A DNA stretch of 6,657 bases from RGIG9079 sp964567845 (GCA_964567845.1 CAZMOG010000088.1:1-6657); one strand, 5' to 3'; shown: positions 1 through 6,607, counted from the stretch's first letter. Notes: generated from the letters alone by a model not told the origin. Program-made: numbers and translations.

Positions 1-6
1 TAATAG
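1..6 (+). other. Tandem stop codons, possible end of an upstream gene
   Basis: The window opens with TAA directly followed by TAG, and the lipoprotein ATG begins two bases later. Either triplet could be the stop of an unseen plus-strand gene, which would make the lipoprotein gene an internal operon member. This is inference: no coding sequence before it is visible, and no promoter for the lipoprotein gene fits in the first 8 bases. Confidence 0.3.
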
Positions 7-8
7 CT

Positions 9-551
9 ATGAAGAAAATTATTGATTTTGCGTTGATATGCGCAATTGTTGTTGGAGTGTTTTATGCCTGTTCGGAGGATTATTTTGCACCATACGAAGA
101 GAATTTGGAACTAAATGCCCACGACCCTAGATTGGAGCTGATAGCAGAGATTGATAGCACAAAGCTACAAGAATCAGGTGTTGAGACATTGGCTTTAGGG
201 GAGTCTATCGTTCCTCAAGATCACGTAAAAATATTGCCAATTTATAGTGGCGAAGAGTTAGGGGTACAATTTACTGTTTATGTAAGAATCGATTACCATA
301 TCGACTTATCAGGAATTACTATTAGAGGTACTCAATCATACTTGAGAGCGAATAGGACACCATATCCTATATGGGATGAAACACTTCTTCGCTTAAATCT
401 TCTTTCTGAGATAGGAGGTGAAGAAAATAAAAACAGTAGATTATATTTCCTTGAAGTAAGAGGTTATCTTGATTCTCGTAATATGTATTATCCTGAAACA
501 GGAGGAAGCTATGAGCCAATCCCTGCTGTTAACCAAATAATTCAGCTATAG
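9..551 (+). CDS. Unrecognised small surface-type lipoprotein
   Basis: This encodes a 180-residue protein of unknown function that I cannot assign to a family. It starts with a lysine pair and a hydrophobic stretch (about residues 5-20) that ends in Phe-Tyr-Ala-Cys, a degenerate lipobox with Cys21 as the probable lipidated residue. Ser-Glu-Asp follows the cysteine. In Bacteroidota a Ser/acidic run just after the lipidated cysteine is associated with export of the lipoprotein to the outer face of the outer membrane, so surface exposure is plausible. The rest (about 22-180) has alternating polar and hydrophobic stretches suggesting beta strands, with no further membrane segment and no catalytic motif I can name. 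The gene ends 8 bases before the large MG2 gene on the same strand, so the two are probably co-transcribed and may act together. Arginine is mostly AGA/AGG (about 7 of 9 by hand count), unlike most of the next gene. It does not resemble the DUF4249 lipoproteins often found beside such genes. Confidence 0.8.
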   Translation: MKKIIDFALICAIVVGVFYACSEDYFAPYEENLELNAHDPRLELIAEIDSTKLQESGVETLALGESIVPQDHVKILPIYSGEELGVQFTVYVRIDYHIDLSGITIRGTQSYLRANRTPYPIWDETLLRLNLLSEIGGEENKNSRLYFLEVRGYLDSRNMYYPETGGSYEPIPAVNQIIQL

Positions 552-559
552 GATATTCT

Positions 560-3328
560 ATGCGCTACTTTCGTAACATATCGGTATTGTTATTGATAGT
601 TTTTGTTGGGATTTGTGGTCAACTTCAGGCACAAACAACTATCAACCACGATTCGATTGTTTCGAAGTTATCGCAAAATATGACCTATTATGCGGTAAAT
701 AGTAGAAGTGAAAAACTCTATCTGCATATCGATAAAGAGTGTTGCCAGCCCGGTGACACCCTCTTTTTCAAAGGATATTTAGTATCGGCAGTAACCAACG
801 TTCCGGTAGATTATAGTCGCTACATGTATGTGGAACTTGTGGATAGACGAGAGTTGGTTTACATTCGTGAAAAGATTTCAAAGGATACGGTTCTGAATGC
901 CTTCTGCGGTTATCTTCCTATGTCTGAAAATCTTCATCAGGGAGAGTACTTTCTACGAGCATTCACCTATAACATGCAGAACGAGAAAGAGGAGTATATT
1001 TTCCGTAAACGCATACGTGTAATAAATCCCCATGATAATCGTATCACGTGTAAAATGGATGTCGAGAACCTTAAGAGTGGTAAGCGTATCTTAAAGGTGT
1101 CATTTCTAAATGCGCAAAACGAACGTTACGACAATGTAGCATTTCAGTATAAGATACCGGGTGAAACTCCCGACACCTCTTTTCTTGTTGGTTTGACAGG
1201 ATACAATGGTCAATGTCGAATAGAGGTAAATAATCCCCATTCCGATCATATTTGGATAAGTTTTGATAATAACGGTTCGTGGGCATTTGAAAAGTACCTT
1301 CCAATACCCGGCTCAGTGCGCGATTATGAGGTGCAATTTTTTCCCGAAGGAGGAGCGTTGGTAGCCAATGCCACTCAAAGAGTAGCCTTTAAGTGTGTCG
1401 GTCGCGATGGTTTGGGAATTGCCGTAAGGGGTAAGGTGAAGGACTCTATCGGAGTACAAATTTGTGATTTTCAGAGTAATCGCTTGGGAATGGGCAGCTT
1501 TTATATCAAAGCAGACCCCAAGGAGCGTTATATTGTAATCTGCAATGACGAAAATGGCCACACGAAAGAGTTCGAACTTCCACTTTCAGAAAGCAATGCA
1601 TTGTCCCTGGCTCTAACCCAAAATAAAGAGAGTGTAAGTTATAACATTATTGCTTCGGGCAGTATGCAAGATTATAGCGACAAATATATTCTTATTCACT
1701 CGCGAGGCATTCCTCTGGCTATTGCGCCAATAACCGGTATGCAGAACAAAATCATGGATTTAAGCAATGCTCCCGAAGGCATAATACACTTCGCAGTGAT
1801 AGATGTTAACGGTAATGTGTATAGTGACCGATTGTGGTTTCATAGAAAAGAACAAACATCTGTCATAACACTTGAAGAGCCTTTAAAAAGCGTAAAACCA
1901 CGTGAAGATGCGCACATGCGTTTGCATTTAACATCGGGAATCTCTTCTGAAGGGGGCAACTTTTCAATAAGTGTCACCAACAATGGCCAAATGCCATACA
2001 GCAGTGATAATATGAACATTGTTTCTAATTTACTGTTGACCTCGGATTTGAAAGGACATGTGGAGAGTCCCGGTTACTATTTTAATGGAGATTTAGAGGC
2101 AAAGGATTTAGATTTGGAGCATCTGCTTTTGACTCAAGGGTGGAGTAAATTCTCATTACAGGAAATCCTTCAAAACAGCTATTCTCGCAACAGAACGTAT
2201 TATTTGGAGCGTGGCCAATTCTTGAGTGGACGAGTGAAGAACTATTTGGGGAAGCGTCCTTTGTTCGATAACAGCATTATTCTTATCGGCACCAATGGAA
2301 TTGCCCGAGAGTTGCAAACCGATAGCACCGGCTACTTTGTAGAGGATGACCTTTGGTATGACGAAGGTACCCGCTTTGTTGTTCAGGCTCTAACACCCAA
2401 AGGACGAAGTAATTTGGAGTTGCAATTGGATAATCAGGAGTTTCGCATGTCGAGGAGTGTAGAACCGCTTATGGTTTGCAACGGTGATATTGAATTTTAT
2501 AAAATGTTTGGTAAGGATTATATCTTTGCCGATAACGGAGAGCGCATTCAAACCATGGGAGAGGTAAAGGTGCATGGAGGTCCGATGGCAATGCGAAGAG
2601 CCATTATGCAGGAGTACATACAACGAGATATTAGACGAAATTTTCACCTGGGGCTAACTAATGTTTATTGGTATGGTTCATTGCCGTGGACTGCAACAAA
2701 TGGTTTCACAACATCCGCTTATCGGGCTTATGCCGAAATGCTTCATGCAGCAAGTGGCAATATGGAGCCAGTCATGACTCCGGGTGGGAATGCTTTTAAT
2801 GAACCAACCATCGATTTCAAGAATTTGAATAATGTTGATGATGATTTAGTACAATCTTGGGAAGCATTAGATGGTATGGAAAGAGTTAATAATGGAGAGT
2901 CTGCACAAACATTGGTTGCAAGCAATGATTATAAATCAAGAGGGATAATAGGTGCTAAATATTCTATTTATACTCCTGGGTCGCCAGTGGTACATAGTAA
3001 TTTTAGGGCAACCCCTATTTTTGATTTATACGTTCCACATTACGAAGTTAAATTCAATATGCAGACTATAGTTCCTTTTGCTCCTCAGAGGCGTGGGGTT
3101 CAATTCTATAAACCAAGTTATAATATTACCCCGGATCTACTTAAAGATGCCGTAGATGAAAAGATTACCCGTTATTGGGAATCCGATGTGCAATTTTCAG
3201 AATCCGGTGTGTTTGAATTTGATTTTCCTACTGCCGATGGGCCCGGCAACCGTTCATACACAATTCTAATCGAGGGTATCACCGATTCAGGTACCCCCAT
3301 CCACCACTCTTTTCAGTATAGTTTGTAG
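560..3328 (+). CDS. Secreted MG2-domain / carboxypeptidase-regulatory-like protein with a degenerate plug-like region
   Basis: This is a 922-residue exported protein. A type I signal peptide is visible: a basic N-terminus, hydrophobic core at about 7-20, and likely cleavage after Leu-Gln-Ala24. Residues about 50-157 form a macroglobulin MG2-like domain (EKLYLHIDK...PGDTLFFKGYL). A second macroglobulin-like unit at about 255-325 contains the QFFPEGGALV and RLGMGSF signatures typical of this Bacteroidota family. Near 518-530 is the family hallmark LLLTQGWSKF, followed by a carboxypeptidase-regulatory-like beta sandwich at about 552-625. Where relatives usually have a TonB-receptor plug-like domain, residues about 660-810 are only weakly similar. 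The C-terminus (about 855-922, with RYWESD and TADGPGNRSYTILIEGITD) resembles the macroglobulin domain that precedes the thioester domain in alpha-2-macroglobulins, but no thioester domain or outer-membrane barrel follows. It is probably periplasmic or at the outer membrane. The exact role is unknown; partnership with the upstream lipoprotein is inferred from the 8-base spacing. Confidence 0.85.
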   Translation: MRYFRNISVLLLIVFVGICGQLQAQTTINHDSIVSKLSQNMTYYAVNSRSEKLYLHIDKECCQPGDTLFFKGYLVSAVTNVPVDYSRYMYVELVDRRELVYIREKISKDTVLNAFCGYLPMSENLHQGEYFLRAFTYNMQNEKEEYIFRKRIRVINPHDNRITCKMDVENLKSGKRILKVSFLNAQNERYDNVAFQYKIPGETPDTSFLVGLTGYNGQCRIEVNNPHSDHIWISFDNNGSWAFEKYLPIPGSVRDYEVQFFPEGGALVANATQRVAFKCVGRDGLGIAVRGKVKDSIGVQICDFQSNRLGMGSFYIKADPKERYIVICNDENGHTKEFELPLSESNALSLALTQNKESVSYNIIASGSMQDYSDKYILIHSRGIPLAIAPITGMQNKIMDLSNAPEGIIHFAVIDVNGNVYSDRLWFHRKEQTSVITLEEPLKSVKPREDAHMRLHLTSGISSEGGNFSISVTNNGQMPYSSDNMNIVSNLLLTSDLKGHVESPGYYFNGDLEAKDLDLEHLLLTQGWSKFSLQEILQNSYSRNRTYYLERGQFLSGRVKNYLGKRPLFDNSIILIGTNGIARELQTDSTGYFVEDDLWYDEGTRFVVQALTPKGRSNLELQLDNQEFRMSRSVEPLMVCNGDIEFYKMFGKDYIFADNGERIQTMGEVKVHGGPMAMRRAIMQEYIQRDIRRNFHLGLTNVYWYGSLPWTATNGFTTSAYRAYAEMLHAASGNMEPVMTPGGNAFNEPTIDFKNLNNVDDDLVQSWEALDGMERVNNGESAQTLVASNDYKSRGIIGAKYSIYTPGSPVVHSNFRATPIFDLYVPHYEVKFNMQTIVPFAPQRRGVQFYKPSYNITPDLLKDAVDEKITRYWESDVQFSESGVFEFDFPTADGPGNRSYTILIEGITDSGTPIHHSFQYSL

Positions 3329-3337
3329 AGTTTAATA

Positions 3338-4198
3338 TCAGTAGGTCAGAATTTCAGGCCCCTCTTCGGTTATAAGCACAGTATATTCCCACTGGGCTGA
3401 AGGTTTCCTATCCACAGTTGTTACTGTCCAACCATCCTTCTCATCAATTTCAATCTGGTAACGCCCCATATTTACCATTGGCTCTATGGTAAATACCATT
3501 CCCGGAACAAGTACCATTCCGGTATTCTTTTTACCAACATGACTTACAAATGGATCCTCGTGGAACTTTATACCAACTCCATGACCTCCGAAATCACGAA
3601 CCACCGAGAAACCATTCCCCTCGACATGTTGCTGAACCGCAGCACCAATATCGCCTAAGAAATGCCAAGCCTTAGCAGCCTTCAAACCCTCTTCAAGAGC
3701 CTCTTTTGCAACCTTAACCAAACGCTCACGACCTGCATCGGTCTTGCCAATAATAAACATACGAGAAGCGTCGGAATAGTAACCGTTGTATATGGTAGAG
3801 ACATCGACATTAACAATATCACCCTCCTTAAGAATCGTATCCTGGCTCGGAATTCCATGACAAACCACATGGTTTATAGAGACACAAACACTTTTGGGAA
3901 AACCCTCATAATTTAGAGGAGCCGGAATTGCTCCATGTTCTGTGGTATAGTCATATACCCATTTGTCAATCTCAGCAGTCGAAATTCCTGCTTTTATTCG
4001 CTCTGCCACATAGTCCAAAACTCCTGTGTTGATTACACCGCTTGCACGGATTCCCTGAATATCCGACGCACTCTTTATCAACCTTTTGCTGGGCACTCTG
4101 TAACCTTTCTTCTTAAACGACTGATATTTTGCCTCCTGCTCCGGGGTTAAATTTGTATCCTTGACTATACGTTTGAATCTATCTGCAAAACTTCCCAT
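3338..4198 (-). CDS. map: Methionine aminopeptidase, type I (EC 3.4.11.18)
   Basis: This cytoplasmic metalloprotease removes the initiator methionine from new proteins when the second residue is small. All five expected metal ligands are visible (286-residue numbering): Asp132 in VNVDVS, Asp143 in YYSDASRMF, His206 in GGHGVG, Glu239 in FTIEPM and Glu271 in AQWEYT. His114 in CHGIP matches the conserved active-site histidine. The catalytic domain begins at about residue 42. Before it is a roughly 40-residue charged extension (from MGSFADRF) absent from the 264-residue E. coli enzyme, so this is a longer subtype and may be a second copy beside one in the ribosomal-protein cluster (inference). 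I chose the ATG at 4198. The frame is open to a TTG at 4252, but that TTG lies inside the promoter and upstream of the expected transcript start near 4213. The gene ends 9 bases from the convergent MG2 gene and is divergent from the helicase. Confidence 0.95.
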   Translation of the reverse strand: MGSFADRFKRIVKDTNLTPEQEAKYQSFKKKGYRVPSKRLIKSASDIQGIRASGVINTGVLDYVAERIKAGISTAEIDKWVYDYTTEHGAIPAPLNYEGFPKSVCVSINHVVCHGIPSQDTILKEGDIVNVDVSTIYNGYYSDASRMFIIGKTDAGRERLVKVAKEALEEGLKAAKAWHFLGDIGAAVQQHVEGNGFSVVRDFGGHGVGIKFHEDPFVSHVGKKNTGMVLVPGMVFTIEPMVNMGRYQIEIDEKDGWTVTTVDRKPSAQWEYTVLITEEGPEILTY

Positions 4199-4219
4199 AA
4201 CGCTAAAACTATTGATATG

Positions 4220-4253
4220 CAAAATTACAAAAAACATTTGCCAAAAATGCAAA
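4220..4253 (-). promoter_or_regulatory. Bacteroidota-type promoter for map
   Basis: Read on the minus strand, TTTG (4253-4250) is followed after 22 bases by TAATTTTG (4227-4220), a full match to the TAnnTTTG -7 consensus. Transcription would start near 4213, leaving a leader of about 15 bases before the map ATG at 4198. The start position is inferred from usual spacing. Confidence 0.7.
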
Positions 4254-4269
4254 GTTACCCTTAACTTTG
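4237..4269 (+). promoter_or_regulatory. Bacteroidota-type promoter for the helicase gene
   Basis: TTTG at 4237-4240 is followed after 21 bases by TAACTTTG at 4262-4269, a full match to the -7 consensus. Transcription would begin near 4276, about 20 bases before the ATG at 4297. The elements interleave with those of the opposite map promoter, so both promoters occupy nearly the same 50 bases. Confidence 0.7.
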
Positions 4270-4296
4270 TGGAGCGTTATTAAGAAGCAGTTTCCA

Positions 4297-6171
4297 ATGG
4301 AGAAGAGTTTTACAACCCCAATGGCCGATTTGTTGCATTTGCAAAGATTATTGCAACTCGAATATGATTTCGAGGTTAATAACTTTGCAGGCACTCCGGA
4401 TATGAACGGAGTTATGGCAATGGTTCGCCGAGGTGATTGTAAATTCCCGATTACCCTTGGAGGTAATCGCTACAACTCGCTCAACCGACTTGAGGTAGAG
4501 ATTAACGACACTGAGATTAACGACTTTGACAACAATTTTGAGTATGGCAAACCGGTCTCCTTTTTCTCTATCTATTCCGATGGTTCAATAAAGGTTTACC
4601 CATTTCAAGCAACCGTTTGGCGCGTGGAGGACGAGGGACGCACAATTGTCATTATGCCCGATACGGCAACCCTGTCGGAATTGCGCTGTGTCGGAGGTGA
4701 GTTAGGAATGCGAATCCATTTTGACAACTACTCGTACAAAGCAATGTTTGCCGCCTTGAAGAGTGTTATTAATGCCAACGGCCGATTGGCGGAACTTCGC
4801 AATATTTTAAAAGGGGCCAGGGCTCCGGAATTTCACCCAATACCCTCGATACGCTATCCATGGCTCAATAAATCGCAAGAGATTGCAGTAAACAAAGTTA
4901 TCTCGGCAAAAGATGTTGCTATTGTCCATGGTCCTCCAGGCACGGGCAAGACCACCACTTTGGTCGAGGCCATCAACGAAACTCTTCAGCGTGAAACCCA
5001 GGTACTTGTCTGCGCCCAAAGTAACATGGCTGTCGATTGGATTTCCGAGAAGTTATGTGACCGTGGCATTTCCGTTCTTCGCATAGGAAACCCTACCCGC
5101 GTCAACGACAAGATGTTGAATTTCACCTACGAAAGGCGCTTTGAATCGCATCCCGACTACCATGAGTTGTGGAACATACGCAAAACTCTGCGCGAAAGAG
5201 TAAAGAATCCCGACTACCGCGACAAATTAAAGGAGCGTGCCATTGAATTAGAGTATAAAATAAACAACGACCTGTTTGCAGAGGCACGCGTAATTACCTG
5301 TACATTGGTCGGAAGTGCCAGCATGGTTTTAGAGAACCGCCGTTTCTCTACCCTATTTATAGACGAGGCCGCACAAGCGTTAGAACCTGCGTGCTGGATA
5401 GCCATTGCAAAATGCAACCGAGTAATATTCGCAGGCAACCACTGGCAGCTGCCCCCAACGGTAAAGTGCTACGAGGCTGAAAAGCAAGGCCTCGCCCAAA
5501 CCCTTATGATGAAAATTGCGCGCAGCAAGCCCTCGGCTGTTACCCTGTTAAATACCCAATACCGCATGAACGAAGAGATTATGCAATTCTCATCGGATTG
5601 GTTCTATAATGGCGAACTAAAGGCTGCTCCCGATGTACAATATCGAGGCATTCTTGACTTTGATTCACCTGTTGTGTGGATTGACACCTCGGACTCTGAC
5701 TGGGAAGAGTGCTGTGTTGGAAATTTTGGAAAGCTAAACAAAGGCGAGGCCGACATTGTGTTGCGCTACCTTAAACAGTACATTGAAAAGATTGGCGAGG
5801 CCCGCATATTGGATGAACAAATCGACTTTGGAGTTATATCGCCATACAGGGCTCAGGTTCGATACTTGCGTAGAGCCATACGCACCGACAAAGCATTCTC
5901 ACGCATCCGACGCCTTATAACAATACACACCGTTGACGGTTTTCAGGGACAGGAACGCGATGTGGTATTCATCTCATTGGTTCGCTCAAATAGCGATGGA
6001 AACATTGGATTCTTACGCGACCTGCGACGCATGAATGTTGCAATGACTCGTGCCAGAATGAAATTGGTAATCTCGGGACACTCAACAACCCTCACCAAAC
6101 ATCCATTCTACAAAAAACTGGTGGAATACATAGACGCAAAGGGGGTACTTATGCCCTGGTCAGTTGTTTAG
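4297..6171 (+). CDS. Superfamily 1B helicase, Upf1/IGHMBP2 (SMUBP-2)-like
   Basis: This encodes a 624-residue ATP-dependent DNA/RNA helicase, probably cytoplasmic, translocating 5'-3' by family analogy. The N-terminal part (about 10-130) resembles the beta-barrel domain of SMUBP-2-like helicases. The RecA motifs follow in order: Q motif in LNKSQEIAV (about 190-198), Walker A GPPGTGKTT (212-220), motif Ia VLVCAQSNMAVD, motif II FIDEAAQ (354-360), motif III AGNHWQLPP (379-387), NTQYRMNEE (about 419-427), ISPYRAQ (514-520), motif V TVDGFQGQERDVV (545-557) and motif VI NVAMTRARMKL (580-590). The insertion between Ia and II (about 280-330) is charged and probably forms the helical stalk. Motif III has Asn381 where the family normally has Asp (GDxxQLPP). 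I chose ATG 4297 because the frame extends upstream only to a TTG at 4267 that sits within the -7 box. The cellular role is not known from the sequence; RNA metabolism or repair are both possible. It is much shorter than human IGHMBP2 because it has no C-terminal accessory domains. Confidence 0.93.
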   Translation: MEKSFTTPMADLLHLQRLLQLEYDFEVNNFAGTPDMNGVMAMVRRGDCKFPITLGGNRYNSLNRLEVEINDTEINDFDNNFEYGKPVSFFSIYSDGSIKVYPFQATVWRVEDEGRTIVIMPDTATLSELRCVGGELGMRIHFDNYSYKAMFAALKSVINANGRLAELRNILKGARAPEFHPIPSIRYPWLNKSQEIAVNKVISAKDVAIVHGPPGTGKTTTLVEAINETLQRETQVLVCAQSNMAVDWISEKLCDRGISVLRIGNPTRVNDKMLNFTYERRFESHPDYHELWNIRKTLRERVKNPDYRDKLKERAIELEYKINNDLFAEARVITCTLVGSASMVLENRRFSTLFIDEAAQALEPACWIAIAKCNRVIFAGNHWQLPPTVKCYEAEKQGLAQTLMMKIARSKPSAVTLLNTQYRMNEEIMQFSSDWFYNGELKAAPDVQYRGILDFDSPVVWIDTSDSDWEECCVGNFGKLNKGEADIVLRYLKQYIEKIGEARILDEQIDFGVISPYRAQVRYLRRAIRTDKAFSRIRRLITIHTVDGFQGQERDVVFISLVRSNSDGNIGFLRDLRRMNVAMTRARMKLVISGHSTTLTKHPFYKKLVEYIDAKGVLMPWSVV

Positions 6172-6175
6172 GGCA
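6152..6175. terminator. Stem-loop spanning the helicase stop codon, possible weak bidirectional terminator
   Basis: TGCCCT (6152-6157) and AGGGCA (6170-6175) are exact inverted repeats around a 12-base loop, and the stem includes the helicase stop codon. It lies between two convergent genes, where a terminator is expected. Neither strand has a proper U tract after the stem, so it is at best an atypical terminator and may be a chance match. Confidence 0.3.
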
Positions 6176-6204
6176 AACACATTTCAGGCGAGGTTTCACA
6201 GGGG

Positions 6205-6468
6205 TCACTCCTCAATAAAACCGGCCTCTTGCCACTCCTTAACCAAATCGTGAGCATTTGACTGAGCGGTAAGAATGTCATAATCGCACTCGTCTGTCAA
6301 AAATTTCGCAACCGACGAAACGCGGAACTCTCGATCAACGACATGCTCCCATACTCTGGCTGCAATCTCGGAAACAGGATAGATATTATCAGAAATATCC
6401 ATGCCCTCTTCTACTACGAAATAGTCATTTCCCACAAGACTAAGCGTGTATCCCTCTATTATTCTCAT
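6205..6468 (-). CDS. PqqD-family protein (RiPP recognition element fold), stand-alone
   Basis: This encodes an 87-residue soluble protein that fits the PqqD family. It has N-terminal beta strands (IEGYTLSLVGNDYFVVEEG, about 4-22), the characteristic helix PVSEIAARVWEHV (31-43), a second helix around SVAKFLTDECDYD (52-64) and a C-terminal helix ending LVKEWQEAGFIEE (75-87). In pyrroloquinoline quinone synthesis PqqD binds the precursor peptide PqqA and presents it to the radical-SAM enzyme PqqE. Related domains guide leader peptides to many RiPP-modifying enzymes. No pqqA, pqqE, radical-SAM or precursor-peptide gene is visible here, so the partner and substrate are unknown. The length is typical for a free-standing PqqD. 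The frame reaches ATG 6468 with no better start, and no clear ribosome-binding site precedes it. It is convergent with the helicase, 33 bases away, and appears to have its own promoter. The family call rests on the helix pattern and the Ala-x-x-Val-Trp core rather than on catalytic residues. Confidence 0.75.
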   Translation of the reverse strand: MRIIEGYTLSLVGNDYFVVEEGMDISDNIYPVSEIAARVWEHVVDREFRVSSVAKFLTDECDYDILTAQSNAHDLVKEWQEAGFIEE

Positions 6469-6506
6469 TGTTACGACAATTAATGGTTTATATACATATT
6501 ATTCGT

Positions 6507-6524
6507 AACACAGAACATTGTGTT
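6507..6524. repeat. Inverted repeat in the leader or start region of the PqqD-like gene
   Basis: AACACA (6507-6512) and TGTGTT (6519-6524) are perfect 6-base inverted repeats around GAACAT. They lie just downstream of the expected start of the minus-strand transcript (near 6527), so they could form a hairpin at the very 5' end of the RNA or be a binding site for a dimeric regulator. The stem is short and could be chance. Confidence 0.35.
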
Positions 6525-6533
6525 TCGTGTGTA

Positions 6534-6565
6534 TAAAATTAAATCATCCTAATGATATATGCAAA
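6534..6565 (-). promoter_or_regulatory. Probable promoter for the PqqD-like gene
   Basis: On the minus strand TTTG (6565-6562) precedes TAATTTTA (6541-6534) by 20 bases. The -7 box matches the Bacteroidota consensus except for A in place of the final G. A start near 6527 would give a leader of about 59 bases, longer than those of map or the helicase. No better match lies between the gene and the window edge. Confidence 0.5.
6543..6556. repeat. Short inverted repeat inside the promoter spacer
   Basis: ATCAT (6543-6547) and ATGAT (6552-6556) are inverted around CCTA, centred in the spacer between the two elements of the PqqD-like gene's promoter. The position would suit an operator, but five-base arms in AT-rich DNA are weak evidence. 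Confidence 0.25.
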
Positions 6566-6607
6566 TTCTAACTAAATAAAAAAAAATCATAAAAATGTGG
6601 CAAAAGT

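Noticed and set aside
560..640. MG2 protein as a lipoprotein through Cys19
   Set aside because: The residues before Cys19 (Val-Gly-Ile) do not form a lipobox, while Leu-Gln-Ala24 gives a normal signal peptidase I site.
1071..1561. Minus-strand open frames of 77 and 82 codons opposite the MG2 gene
   Set aside because: They lie wholly within a convincing long gene on the other strand, show no recognisable domain, and have no promoter.
2506..2526. TATCTTTG inside the MG2 gene as an internal promoter
   Set aside because: It matches the -7 consensus, but the nearest upstream TTTG is only about 10 bases away and the site is in coding sequence.
2390..2925. Minus-strand open frames of 85 and 60 codons opposite the MG2 gene
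   Set aside because: Same reasoning: shadows of the coding strand with unconvincing amino-acid content.
3125..3328. Complete bacterial alpha-2-macroglobulin
   Set aside because: The C-terminal domain resembles a macroglobulin domain, but there is no thioester motif (GCxEQ-type) or thioester domain after it.
3662..4150. Open frames overlapping map on both strands
   Set aside because: The map frame carries all expected metal ligands; the overlapping frames have no family signature.
4380..4387. TAACTTTG inside the helicase gene as a second promoter
   Set aside because: No TTTG at suitable spacing upstream, and the better promoter at 4237-4269 explains expression.
4807..5438. Minus-strand open frames opposite the helicase
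   Set aside because: They overlap the core helicase motifs, which are clearly coding in the plus direction.
6580..6590. A-tract near the right edge as a terminator tail
   Set aside because: No GC-rich stem lies beside it; it fits better as A-rich DNA upstream of the right-facing promoter.
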